Shown piece by piece: positions 24,463-37,624 of a stretch of DNA of 64,000 nt. The position numbers and the translations under genes are program-made. Numbering within the stretch: the first letter of the stretch is position 1; every line of letters begins with the position of its first letter. This stretch comes from Colletotrichum lupini. Its lineage: Eukaryota; Ascomycota; Sordariomycetes; Glomerellales; Glomerellaceae. The DNA lies in the NCBI RefSeq assembly GCF_023278565.1, contig NC_064672.1, positions 5,146,001-5,210,000 on the forward strand, read 5' to 3'. Under the pieces are notes generated by a model. That model saw only the letters and a list, made by a program, of their open reading frames with translations. It did not search any database and was not told where the DNA came from.

Positions 24463-25802
24463 GGCGCCGCCGTGTTGTCTGATCGTATCCAAGATTCGCG
24501 ACTCGGACGGCAACTCGGCTCGATGTGCCGAGATGGAGAGGTTGTGTGAATGTAGGTGGCGTGACTGGCAGAGTTGAAATCGGTTTACTTAGAAGCAAAG
24601 CTTGCGAAGAGCCTTGTCTCCTTGCGCCGCGGTGTCAAAGCACGAACCATGGGCATTGACATCAGATGGCAACGACAACGACGATGAAGATGATGATGAC
24701 GACGACAGCAGCGACGACGACGACAACATGACCCAAAGTACGTTTGACTAGAGCACTCGATGATTGCGCGCGAATGAGCGAGCAAACGAGGGGCTGGGAG
24801 CTTGAAGACGAGGGGCCTTGGATTGGTGGTGAGGTGGTTGAGGTTGTTCCGCGAAACGGAAATCTACGCGAAAGTAACCCTCCCCTAGAAGGAGAAAAGT
24901 AAGGTATGGATACAGCTCTACGATTTGTCCATTACCGCTCGAGAGACCGGGGGGAGGCCTGTAGATTGTAGTCCAAACGGCGCGAGGCCGGGGTTCGAGC
25001 AGACGACGAGCTTAAGGTCTTGAGATAAGGTAACGTCGGAAGGGACGGAGACTGGAAGAGATAGTGTGTATTGTCTTTCCAAGGTAAGGTAAGGTAGGGA
25101 TGAGTCTAATCTTGTTGTGTATGCGAGCGGCACAGTAAGCGCAGAACTGCTAAAGGTGTTGGATCCGTACGGCTACCTTACTCCCCCGTCATGGAGGATG
25201 AATTGACGCGGAACGGTCAGGTTCCATCTGAGAGGGGGCTGGAAGCCTGGAACTTGGAAGTGTAGGCAGGAACTTGGGGGATGGAATGGAAGGGACCGGG
25301 AATGTCAAAATGCCCTGGTACCAACTGGCCAAAATTCGTCGGCGGGAATACTTTCCCATCATGTCGTTCGTTGCCTGGAATTAACCGACGGAGGTTGGGT
25401 GTCTGATCTGTGTGGAAGCTTACCTTATTCCCGGCGCTTGTCCAATCAGACTGTAGGTTGGACCACTAAGACACTTGAGTGCGGTAGCTTCAAGTGCGCT
25501 AAAACCGGCTCGATGCTCTGTCAGCGCCAGACGTTCGGGGCTCCCGTGGCGCTAACCTCACTGTAGACACCTCAAAGTGCTAAGCGAGAACGCCAGTCTC
25601 ACTTGGGATCTAGGCGAGCTGCTCCTTGCTTTCCCGGTGGAAGGTGCTTATTTTCTTTCTTTCCCATCTCAGTTCTGTGCCTCTGCAGCAAGTGCGCACT
25701 GCGGCTTGCAACTGCCTGCCTTGTGCGACGGAATTGTCTCCGGCCGGCCCCTGCCCGAGGTGAATGAGGTGGACCACTTTCCAAATGAGTGATCCGATAA
25801 GT

Positions 25803-25843
25803 TGATAATGACCCCCCCTAGTTGAGGTGGGAGTCCCGTGCAC
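25803..25843 (+). repeat. Left terminal inverted repeat (41 bp)
   Basis: Perfect reverse complement of 25972-26012, including a C7 run opposite a G7 run. As a transcript, the two arms would form a 41-bp hairpin stem. Confidence 0.9.
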
Positions 25844-25971
25844 GGCTTTAGCCTAATACGGTTAGGGTTAGAGGTTAGGATCGGCTAGGGTTCGGGTCAT
25901 TGGCTAGGATTCAGGTTATGGATAGTCTTCGGGTTCCTGGAGTATGTATTTTTCCGTTACTTTCAGGTGAA

Positions 25972-26012
25972 GTGCACGGGACTCCCACCTCAACTAGGGG
26001 GGGTCATTATCA
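25972..26012 (-). repeat. Right terminal inverted repeat (41 bp)
   Basis: Perfect reverse complement of 25803-25843, with no mismatch over 41 bases. The lack of decay suggests recent insertion or recent gene conversion between the arms. Confidence 0.9.
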
Positions 26013-29000
26013 GTTTATGTGTAGACTCTTCCAAATGGAAGGTCCAAGTCGTTCTGTACCTTCCCACAGCATCGGCAGAGAGGCTCCCCGAATTCCAATG
26101 GCTTCCCTCAATTTCCTCCATGTCCGCACTATTCGTACGAATAATTACTCCGCAAGGAACCTTACCTTAGTTACGGAGACAACACTTTGCTAACTCGGAA
26201 ATGACACTGAATCCCCTTCATCGAGATCCACACGTCATTGCCATCGTTCCACTCTCTTGCGGCTTTCTATGTCAAACGCACTGGACCTAGCATCACCAAA
26301 AGCAATTATACAAGACACTCGCCTCGACTCGACCTACTCCGTACCGCTACAATTGCGGCTTGCCTGTCTCGACTGGCGACCTCGCCAAGATGCCCTCCGC
26401 TGCAAGGGACCCCTTCAAGTTCCAGAACAATTCTCCAGATTACCCTGCCAATCAGCTCAATGAGCACTCGAGCTCCTGAAGACTGTCAATTACTTCCCTA
26501 GTTTGTCAACCTGATACATGCAGCCTCAACGGGCGTCGGTAGCATGCACCCAGCACGCTGCCCACCAGCCTGCTTTGCTGCCCTTCATTGTGTCCAGCCC
26601 ACAGAGTACAGATACGCATACGCATACACAGTACTCGGAATTCGAGCCTCGAGACTCGAGAGACGTCGTCAGCTGCAAGCCCAAGCATGCTGGTCCGAGT
26701 ATCAGCTTCGCGGCTTCGCCGTTGCTTCTTACAATGCTACCGTCACTTCTGCCTCCCAATCCTCGTCCGATGTCTTCGAGATCCCGCTCCCACCAACCAC
26801 ATCGCATCTGCTCTTACTTCAGACATGACCTACAGACATCCAAGCCAGGTCTTCCTCGATTTCGGCAAGCCTGAGCCGAGACTGACAACCTCGCCACATC
26901 GTGAAGCTTTGCGTCAAAAAGGCCAGCACCGCGGGAACCAAACCTTCTGTCACCAAACTCGACTGATGATCTGCTGTCCCGTCCGGGGGTCTGTTGGTCG
27001 ATCGTCATTCGGCGAGCCCTAACTCACCTTACCTCACCACAGTATGGAGTACCGACATCGTAGTTCTCGGTCTTCCAATCCCGAACTCTTCTCTTCCGTT
27101 GTGTCTGTTGTTGCGCCGCAACACGCAATGCCTTCCTCTCGCCCGCTCAAACCGTTCGCTCGTCCCTTCGCACAGTTTGACATGGGGAACTAACTGAAAG
27201 GTACGTACCACATTTGTTGCACCGACACGAAGCTGTTCGCGGCAATTGTCGTATGAGGGATGCTTTATTCCGTTCTTTGACGTTGACGGAACCTACGGAG
27301 TACTGCACGCCCATCCATGATCTCAGATGCTCTATTCCGGCTTTCACTTCGCCTCGTTCCGCTGCCAACACATACATACGGAGTACGACCTGCATAATAG
27401 CTGCAGCAGCTCCAATAAAGCCTGTTCGGCCGAGTTGCGGGTCGAATCCTCTGCTCACTCACACTGGCAGTCTGGCACTGCTTAGACGCCCGCAAAGTCA
27501 GGGCCGCGCTGCGATCGTTCCAAAGCTTGCCCATTGGCCCAGAGCCGGATCCTGGAATTACATCCCCTCCCCAACGCGTTTCGAACTAGCACTGCACAAA
27601 TACAATATACGAACCCGATGCCGGAACCGAACTTGCGGCACACCCAAGGTTCGAGATTTGACGGTCCATTCGTCGACTTGCAACACCGTTTGTTGGATTC
27701 GTCGGCTGTCTCGGTGCGCGCCAGTGCACCACGCCCTCCCGAGTCCCTCCTAGGACTCTAGGAGAGTTGCTCGGAGCCGACTTGCGAGCTTCCCACCACA
27801 ACGGACCGCATCTGGACCCCACCAACACTGAATCTGAGGGGGCTTTCGTGGGGACTTACTTTATTACGACCCGATATGTCGTGCTGGCCAGTTTCAAGGC
27901 CTTGCTGTTTTCGAGGTATTACCTCGTGCAGCACAAGGATGCCCCTTCGTCAACGGCACGCGTCCCTTGAAGCCGGCTGGCCTAACTGGTGGTGCTGGAG
28001 AGATAACACCGAACGAGGCCTGGCCAAGATCTTGGAAGCCGTGTTCCTTGTCCCGCTTTGCAGGAAAAAGCAGCTCTGGCCGATCCGGCAGCGACAAAAT
28101 TGTCTCAGGCTCTCAGCAGCGCGGTCGAGACTCCTATTTCCTACTAATCACTAAGCCGCAACTTTGGCATCCATTGGTGGCCATTGATGCCACCGAAATC
28201 AGACGCGCTTTGGAAGGCTCGGGGAAATATCGATTGCCAGAGACCAGATCGGGCCCTTCACACAATCCCACGATCTGTCTTAACAAAGGTCAGCTAATGT
28301 ACGGAGCCGACCTACCTTATTTTTCCTCGGGAACAGCCAGACGGTCATGGAACCCCGTCCGTCCACAGAACCAACCAAAGAGGTACCCATCCCACCGGCG
28401 GACAATAGCCGCTGAAACGAAATGAATCGTCTTGGTGCTCTAGGCGGTGCCGGATAGTCGGACTAGAAGCTCGCAGTGGCCAGCGCTCTCTAGAGACAGA
28501 AACAGTTGAGGCCGAAATTAGCATACTGACTTTGCCTGCATGCACAGCCTTTATCGCGGGGCAAATCTGGAGCCCGAAGAAGCGCGAGAATTCGTCGCAA
28601 AAGCTCTCGGCGGATAAAAGGGAAGAATGGATGTGGGCCTTGGATTGATCGTCGCAGAGTATGGGACGAGAGATGGAACATGCCGTCCAAACCGTATTAT
28701 AGTCTCTTGCAACCATACGCTCCCTGGAACCTGCGATGGGCACCCTGCGACCTACCTCTCTCGGAGGCTCAGGGGCTTGTCACGCGTGGGATGCGGCTAT
28801 TGTTCTTCCCGTCTTCACCAAGTATCAATCAATCAACAAGACCGGCTTGTCATATGGTACACGCTCACGCTCCGGTGAGTTATGTCGAAAGTGAAGGGAA
28901 GGGATCGATCAAACTTTCCCATCCACCCCACCTGGGCAGCAACTGGATCCGAACGATGAATCTGTCTGGAACAAGGACGTCTCTCTACGGGCACGCCCTA

Positions 29001-31065
29001 GGGGTGAGACAGCCTGCCGAAGAAGATGATTGGGGGCCAGGGCAAGATTAGAGATCGACGAATGAAGCAAAGGAATATGGATGAAGGGAGGCTTGGCTTG
29101 GCTGGTTGTTGGAAGGGCAGAAAGCCAGAAAGCCATGAAGCCCAGCGCTAGGCGAGAACGTAGGACGACCCGGCACAAGGCCTGAGCCTGAGGCGCTCGC
29201 AAGATATCCAGGGAAGGGTTTAGTGACTGAACGTGCGATGCAGCAAGGCGACAACTAGCTCGCCCGTTGCTCACATTGAGTTGCTTAGGTGAGGATCATG
29301 TCACAGTCCGAGATGCGTTGGCACCAAGGTTGGACCTGTCAATGGTCTGTGAGAGAGATTTTGCCTACTCTCAGACGGGGTGGGAAAGTGGACGTATCCG
29401 TACTTTATTTCCTCTCAGGCCCGGCGCCGTCACACGTAACGGGAATGCGGTGGGCGAGGAGGAGACTTCGGACCACACTCCGCGCCCAAAGTGATCAGCG
29501 CGACCACCACCACCACGAGACGTATGACGCCCATGACATCTAACCGTCCGGAATCACAAGACATGCTTGAAGGATCCGGACAGACTAGGCAGGCTCCGAG
29601 ATTTGGACAGGCCCTGGCAACGATCGGATAACAGATGCCGCGAAGCGCATGTTGTATGAGTACAGATTGCCGTATCGCGCATTTCGCGGCGCGCGCGCAC
29701 GCGGTAGGCGCGGATTCTTACTTTACCACAACGACACCAAAACCAAAAACATCATTCGCCTCAACCGCCACCGCGGCGCCCCAAACACAATCGCGCAAGT
29801 GGTACGGATAGTTCCCGGCCGGACGGTTCAGCCGAGGAATTGTTGGTTTTCAGCCGGACGTCGTTTTGCTGAGCATCCCTCCTCGAGTTTAGGAGGTAGT
29901 TGAAGCTCGAAGGCTGAAGCTCCTCTCAGGGGTTACCGATCATCAGTGACGGCTTCTCGCTGCTTATTCGTGTACATACTCTTACTCCGTACGGATACAC
30001 CAGGACGGCAATCATTTCTTATTTACGGACGTCAACGATTTATGTCGCATGCCCCTCGGCCCCATTATGCTCCTGCAATAGATCAAGGTGGTCAACACGA
30101 AGTTTTTCCAGGCCCTGGAAATGAAGATACTCCAGGCGTGGCTTTCACTGGCTGCGCATCTCCCGACCTTGACAGGCTCCTGCTCAGTTACCTCGAATCG
30201 GCTTCCACAACTGGCCTTACAGATGGGGTACCTTACCACCTTACCTCATGTTTGTTGGGGAAATCTTTGACAGGCACTATGCAACTGGCCCACCACAAGC
30301 CATGCCATATCCACTCCTTCCACTTCATCTTGGCCTTCCATCCTCCAACCCTGGAAGACGATTTGCAGTCTTGCGATGGCTCGGCCGGCTTTCTGCACAA
30401 TCACATTCGGACGGCGGGGACAGCTCGTGCTAGAGGAAGCTTGAGTGGATCAAACGGGCCAGGGGAATTCCAGGCTTAGGTCCAGTCGAGGCCGCTTAGT
30501 GACACCCGCTGAGCCCCAGAAACTGTGGGTTGTCTCTGAGTTTCTGGAGACAAGTCCGCTATAGACATGCCGTGTAGTTTTGGAAGTGTCTCTGGCCGGG
30601 AACGCTTGAAGCCGTTCGTTCCTCCAAGCCAAGCAATGAAGGCAGGGCAGGGTCAGCTACCTGGTCCTCACGTCTCCTTTACACTTCACGTTGGGGATTT
30701 GGGGTGCCTCGAGTTTGGACTATTGCCTTTGGATGCCTATCCGCCACAAGATAATAACGTGTATCTGTGCGTGACTAGCTTGCTTGGTGCTTCATCATGA
30801 CCAGCCATCCTGGCCGCGGGTGGTGGTGTGCTGCTGACGGATCTATGTAGGTACTAGGTATTCGCACAGCTGCCCAAGCAAGCTACCGACGGCACTTACT
30901 GTGTATTGTCGTCCATCTTATTCGGTTGTTGACTACTTGTGGGAAGTATTCGGGATCTTGGACAAGGTTCACGTAGCTCCGTCACTGGTTCCCTCATCGC
31001 ACATTAACTCTACAAGCCCAACAGCACGACATACACACATGCCTAGACACATGGACTAGACACAC

Positions 31066-31232
<167 letters not shown>

Positions 31233-34200
31233 GTTATCCAGGGCACGGAGACTGTTAGACAGTTGGGCTCTTCCGCCTGCCCGCCCGCCCTTCCTTGCGC
31301 TCACGCACGCACTCACTAGAACTACACGCCCGAAGGCAGCAAACGTCAAGACATCAAGATTCCCGACGCAAAAGCAATGAACAAATTTTCCGGACTCCAC
31401 CTCAGCGCTAATTCGTAAGCGAGGACGGTCGAAGTCCCGTTCGGCTCAGGCTTCGAAGGAAACGGACAAGAAACAGAGCCTTTCTCCATTATCCATGCCG
31501 ATCAGGGCACAGGCGATGGCAACCTTGCAGGTCGTTGCATGTCTGCATTGCACGCTAGAACCAGAGACACCCGCTTACGCCAGGGTTGCTAAGAAGCGTA
31601 TCCTCAACAACGTACCGTGCCCGTTGACCCGTTCGTTCCCTGTTTAGAGCAGCCAACTCTGTCTCTCGACTCGACCAGGAGAACAAGAGGCGACGGGATC
31701 ATATGGAGCTGCCCGTCTACCGCCCATTTTTACTGTATGACTATGCAGCAACAATTTCCAGGCTTCCTCATGCCCAGCTACAGATTTTCAGCAATGTGGC
31801 AAGGGTACCCGGCACGCCGATCCATCGTCCAGCTTCGTTCTAGGCCCAGCGATGCCCCTCAGCCCGGCGACATGTCTCTAGCGGCCTGGCGCATGGCCGG
31901 GGTTTTTGACCAGTGGCAGTCTGCTGCTAGTGCTCCGTCTCAGCTGCCGTTTTTCTGCTCTCGAATGTCTTTTTTTCTGCCCAGAGTCTCGATGACCGCT
32001 GCATCGGCGTCCCACTTACTGGGGAGTCGGGATGGTGGTACCTTTCCGTGCCTCTCTCAAAGACTCGATCCTCCATCTATCCGTAGGCAATTACACTACC
32101 TACCGGTATGTCTGATCCTGAGCTTCAGGCTGCTTGTCCATGTCTGTCTGTGCCTTGACTCTTGAGGCAGGGACTCGGGACGCCTGCTTTACACTGCGTG
32201 TGGCAACCAGACTGCGCCCAACACACTCCGTCCATAGTCTCTAAAGGCGCTTGCGATTGGAGAGACAGACCGGCGGCTCTTGGGTGTATCTCTCGGCTAT
32301 CGAACGCCCTCTGTTCATCGGCATCCCACCGCGGTTTCTCTTTGTTAATTTCGCCTTGTTTGGGCCGTTTATCGGACAGCATCTCAGCTACGGAAACGCC
32401 TCCGAGGCCGCGAAGAGGTACCTACTTACAGTAAAGACGACGACTTGGAGGTTGGAGAGACTTTGAAGTCTCAACTAGAAGAAAGGGCTTAGGGCCCAGA
32501 GCATGGCTGTGTCTCTCTCTCTGTCTCCCAGTCTCCCCCACCACAGCTGCAGCAACAGCAGCAGCCAGCTACTCCATCCGTCACGGAACGGATACAAGCA
32601 AGTCTTCTTCACCTTAGCCCACCCCCCCCCCCCCTTCTTCGATACCAGCACCCTACACGAATACCGGGTTACCTGCGTTCGCCGTACTTCTATGCCACTC
32701 AACCTGAGGAGAATCGCATGCCGGCGTATCCTCACCCTACCCTACCTGGACCCGACCTCCCACCTCCAATCTCTCCAATTGAATGGCCTAGAACGACGGC
32801 CGTGGAAGGGGGGTGGATCACCAAATCATCACTAAACACACCACCACGACCGTCTTTCGACTGGCCTACCTTACTCAACCTTCCAAACTTCCCGTCCCGT
32901 CCACCACGAACCAGCCCAGACCAGGCCAGGCCTGACAAGGGCACTGTGTCCCTGCACGTTCGACACTTTTTTCTCTCTTCGGGGATCCTGTACATCTCAC
33001 ACCTCGACCTTGACCTCGATTTTGACACGCTCAACTCACCTTAACCCCCCGGCATCTGTCCTCGACTGTACTTCTCTTTGAGGAGAACGAGAAGCGGCAG
33101 CAGTAGTAAGAGAACCGACATATCGTTGCTCCCAGGTACCCATCCTCTGGGAGGGGCAGGCAAAGTAAATCGTCAACAACCAGCCCCGTCTCGAGCTTCT
33201 CCCGGGATTCGACGGTCAGGAACGACAGAGCAGCTTCAGACTTGAGAGACAGAGAGGGCCACGGCGCCAGTCTCACGGTTCACCTCCAAGGTTGCCGGGC
33301 TAGAAGAAGATACCTTGCCAAAGCAAGCAAACCCTTCCTCACCTTATTACCTTCTCCGTGCCGTCTTCACTCTCCGTCCCTACATTACTCTATACCTTGC
33401 CTTGCCTTGCCTTACCTTGCCTCGGACGAGGCACTGGACCATACGGCACCCGTACCGCTCTGCACCACACACCCCCAACGCCCCGGGGAAGCTTGGATCA
33501 TTCATTCATTGCAACTATCAAATTTGGTCTCTTTTTTCCCAATCCCATCTAACCCCCTTCTCCTCTCTTTCCCTTCCATTCTCATTCACGAACTCCCATC
33601 TTCTTCTTCTTCTTGGAGCTTCATCTTCTTCCATTGGCGACGGATCCAGGGCCGCTTCTTGAGTAACATCGGCTACGACCTGCCCGGCAGACGGCTACCC
33701 CATCTTTGTTGGACACGGCAGAGCAAACAGCTGTTACTGCCCACGCTGCTACTCAGACCAGATCTCTATCTCCAACAACAAGATCGACGTTGCTGCAGCT
33801 TCTGCCTCTACTCCCGTCGCTCGTTTTCGCTTTGCGCCTACGCCGCACCCCCCTCCGACCATCACCCTCACCCGCATTCACAGCATGTATGGCCGGCGAA
33901 TGACTCGACACCAGTCAAATTCAAGATCCAGCGTCGCGAACCAGAACAGAGGCATCACTAGCCGTGCCTGGGAACGTGAATGAGAACAACGTTGATCAGC
34001 GCATTGATCTACAGATACAGCTGTATTTGTTGTTCTTCCCACTACCAGAAATCGCCCGCTACGTGGGCGCGTCAAAGTCTGCACGCAGCGAAAGACACCC
34101 TCGAGCTTCGGACCACGAGGCCAGGCACTGCCGTTATTGTTGCTGCCGCCGCTTAGCTGTGGTGTGCCGCCAAGTGTGCTTGCCTGTGCTACGTTGTGCT

Positions 34201-34303
34201 GTGTTTCCTCGCTTCGTTACTCACCGTCTCTCCCGCTCCCGCTGGTAATTGTTGTCGGTGCCGAACGGGGGGGTTTCTAGAAATTTTGCATCTTACGGCA
34301 CAA

Positions 34304-36973
34304 ATGGCCGCCGCAACCACCTCTGCCCCGGAAATGGGCATAGTCACAACAACACTGCATCCCAACACGAACCTTGCTGCCGTTGCTCCCATGGGCTCGA
34401 TACCTAACAACGCCCCAACTCCCTACGAAACATCACCAACTCTACCATCTCCCCATACTCTCTCTACCGGCGCGCCGGGACCCACGCCTGCACCTACGGG
34501 AACCCCTGTACCACCACCTGCTGCCGGCGGAGCATCAACCTCGGCGGCGGCGGCAGCAGCGGCAGCGGCAGCAGCAGCGGCGGCGGCATCGGCATCACGC
34601 AGTGTCAAGAGGCCGCGGCCCGTCAAGTCGTGCACCGAATGTCGCAAGCGCAAGTTGAGATGTGACCGCAACTTGCCATGCTCGCAATGCCAGAAGTCAC
34701 ATCGCAACTGCAAGTATGCCGCCGAACACGACTCGTCAATGCTCTCAGATGGCTCGGACGCCGAGATGGGCGAGGTGCAGCGTCCGCCAAAACGGAACTG
34801 CCTGCCCACAACCGCGACATCAGGTCCACAGACGGCTGAGTCGTCTTTTGTGCCCTTGCGCAACGGGGAATCAACTGGTCACACTGCTCTGGAGGAACTC
34901 ACTTCACGATTGGATCGCTTGGAGAAACAATTCATGATTAGGAGCCCTGCAGGCACGGAATTCAGCGGAACTGGTCAGCGTTTGCCGCTATCGCCGGAAA
35001 CAATTCGTGGGCTGACGGTGAAGAGAGGCGCCCTACGGACTCGATTTTTTGGCCAGAACAGTGTGCGCGTTTTGTTGAACTTGGTAACTGTTCCCGAACC
35101 CCTTTCACTCCGAGACTCTTACCCCTAACCCTACTCTTCCAGTTTGACGAGGCCAAAGACTTCATGGCAAACCAGTCCAAGATTGAGGGTATCCGGGAGA
35201 CCATGTACGGTCTGCAGATACTACACAAGAGGATCCAAGAGGAGTACCGAAAGTCATTGTCCCCGATATCCGTCTTTGCCGATTCGGTTATTCCAGTCCA
35301 GAAGCGCATGCAGGATATTCTTCCCAAGAAATCGATATGTGACAGGCTACTGGCTTCTTACATCGACACGTCCGAGACTATTTACCGAATGATTCATGTT
35401 CCGACTTTCAAAGAACAACACGAGTTGTTCTGGGAAGGGAAACTACAGGGGGACACATTTCTTCCTCAGCTTCTGACTGTGCTGTCTATTGGCTCGAGAT
35501 TCGAGACCAAGTCAAAGGGACTCGGTCATGAGCGCGTGGAGGGAGTCCATATCCCCACAGCGTGCGCACTGGTCAGGTCCTGGCTCGATGGTTTGAAGGG
35601 CAAACAGCTGGTTGATTTGACAACGTTGCAGACCGAGATTCTCCTCGTCCACGCTCAGAGGATGACCACGCCGAGGCCACAGGATTCGTGGGCGCAATTA
35701 GGTTATATCGTACGCATGGCCATGACTATGGGCATGCACCGAGACCCATCGGAATTCGAACCTCGGGTGCCGGTGTTCTTTGGTGAGCTACGGCGGAGGC
35801 TGTGGTTCACAATACTGGACATGGATCTGCACCTCTCGCTGGCATGCAACCTGTCCTGCCTCGTGCGCGATGGAGACTTCACCTGCCGACCTCCCCGAAA
35901 CCTTGACGATAGCGATTTGTTCTTCGACATGAAGGAGCTCCCGCCGAGCAAGCCCATCGACCAACTTACCGACAACCAGATGCAAGTATACGCTGCTATG
36001 ACGTTGGGAGCTCGGATGCAGGTTGCGCACCTCATCAACCGCGTGGATTCGATCCGGGACTACAGCGAGATTATCGAAGTTGGGACGAAGCTCGACCGGT
36101 TCTTGGAGGATATCAACTACCTGTTCCCGCGCCAAGGTATACTAAACGAAGTCGAAAAGAGCAAGCAGTGGAGGTCGAGGGTCATCCTCGACATGCACGT
36201 TCGACGGCCTCTGCTGGCTCTGTACCGCCCATTCGCGCTCGGTTTGCCGGGTGCTCCATCCCAAATATCGAGGGCTTATTTGCGGTCTTCAATGGTTATT
36301 ATGCGATACCTCGACGAACTCGACCCGCTCCTCAGTCATTTCCAGGATGTCAGCGACATGTATCACATGGTACTGAAGAAGGACATTTTGCAGGCAGCCT
36401 TTAGCGTGTGCTTCTACATCAAGGCAGCGACCGAATCCCATATCAACGGGAATACATTTGGAATAGCATCTACCGTGGCCATGTCCCCAGATCCGATGGA
36501 TGATGGGGTCACCTTCAGCACCGAAACATTTGCGCTCTGGTCACCGTCTCGCTTGATCAAGACGGTCGAGAAGACGCTCAACCTACTTGTACGCAATGTT
36601 GGTGGCAACGACGTCAAGGATATTGTCGCGCTCGCCGTGGTTCTGGCCTCGGTGCAGTCCACGAACCAAGAGCAGAAGCTGCAAGACATTCGACGCAGCC
36701 TTCAAGGCGTGCTCGACGCCTGTCAGACGGCTACGAATACTAGCCCCGAGAAGATGTCCTTGCCCAACCCGGCCGACCCGATGGATCCCTACATGCAGAC
36801 GAGGCCTCCGTTCATGTTTCATGCAAATGCGTCGGCGGCTGCGGTAAGTGACCACGGCGGCTGGGTGCTGTGGGACGGATGGGACTGGGCTGATGCGTGG
36901 TCGGCAGACTCCGGATGATTACGCGGACTGGGACTTGGACTACTGGAACCCGATGATACCAGGCCCCTCCTAA
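34304..36973 (+). CDS. Zn2Cys6 fungal transcription factor
   Basis: Nuclear regulator of unknown targets. Exons 34304-35083, 35143-36843 and 36908-36973 join in frame to 848 residues. The start at 34304 has good context (CACAAATGG); the frame opens further upstream but that part looks non-coding. A poly-Ala tract (about 81-95) precedes the binuclear zinc cluster. Its cysteines are at 110, 113, 120, 126, 129 and 136 (C-x2-C-x6-C-x5-C-x2-C-x6-C, CTECRKRKLRC ... CSQC), followed by a short coiled coil (LEELTSRLDRLEKQF). The fungal-specific regulatory domain follows (YIDTSETIYRMIHVPTF, LLTVLSIGSRF, SWAQLGYIVRMAMTMGMHRD, ELRRRLWFTILDMDL). The last exon was found by splicing: GTAAGT donor at 36844 and CAG acceptor ending at 36907 give an acidic, tryptophan-bearing tail (DDYADWDLDYWNPM) that may act in activation. 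Confidence 0.92.
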
Positions 36974-37624
36974 CATATTCTGATGCGGGGTTGAGGATAG
37001 GGATAGGATGTGATCGAGGGAGACCGGAACACCCCAAAATTCGCCCATGCCACGAACACCTTGTGGCTTGGAGTTGTTTTGCTGGGATTCTGCGTTGACA
37101 AATACACGACAAATACCGCGGCAGCGGTACGAAACTCCCCCTTTGCGGGGACATCATGGCGATCCAAGAGGACCCGTCGACCCTTGTCCTTGCTAGACAT
37201 GTACGACCAATCACATGTCAACCGACGACAACAACAACAAGAACAATTGGACTGCCGGCGAGGATGAGCAGGTCATAATTCCGCAGTTTTTACTCACTTG
37301 CAGCACTTCTCTGAGTAAGAAAGGGATGCGATGCTAGACGATGATTATGCAGACATTCTAGCAGAGGAACCAAAGAGATGCGAAAAAGCCCACTGGGCAA
37401 GGGAGAGCACACGAGGAGAAACTCTGTAAATACATTACACCAAAGATACCAATAAGCAGCGGAGGAAAAAACCGAAAAGAAGGGCATATTTGGCATTGCA
37501 CAGCATGCTTATTATTACTACTACTACTCCGTACTACTTCAAGTATCAAGGAGCCTTCCCTTGTCTGACATGAACTCTAAATCCACCCGATGGCTTCTAT
37601 CGCTCATATTGACTCAACTTGATC
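36974..37624. other. Intergenic, convergent genes
   Basis: About 650 bases between the 3' ends of the Zn2Cys6 gene and the convergent NAD(P)-binding gene. Contains one TACTCCGTA motif at 37525-37533 and otherwise no element I can support. Confidence 0.5.

Larger units (their letters stand above)
25803..26012. mobile_element. MITE-like element with perfect 41-bp terminal inverted repeats
   Basis: Bases 25803-25843 are the exact reverse complement of 25972-26012 (outer end TGATAATGACC, inner end GTCCCGTGCAC). The 128-bp interior has no coding capacity. The match continues imperfectly outward for a few bases (ATAAGT on the left against ATAAAC on the reverse right), and TA dinucleotides flank the extended ends, which would suit a Tc1/mariner-type target duplication. 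Size and structure fit a miniature inverted-repeat transposable element. No transposase and no second copy are visible in the window, so family and mobility are unknown. Confidence 0.75.
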
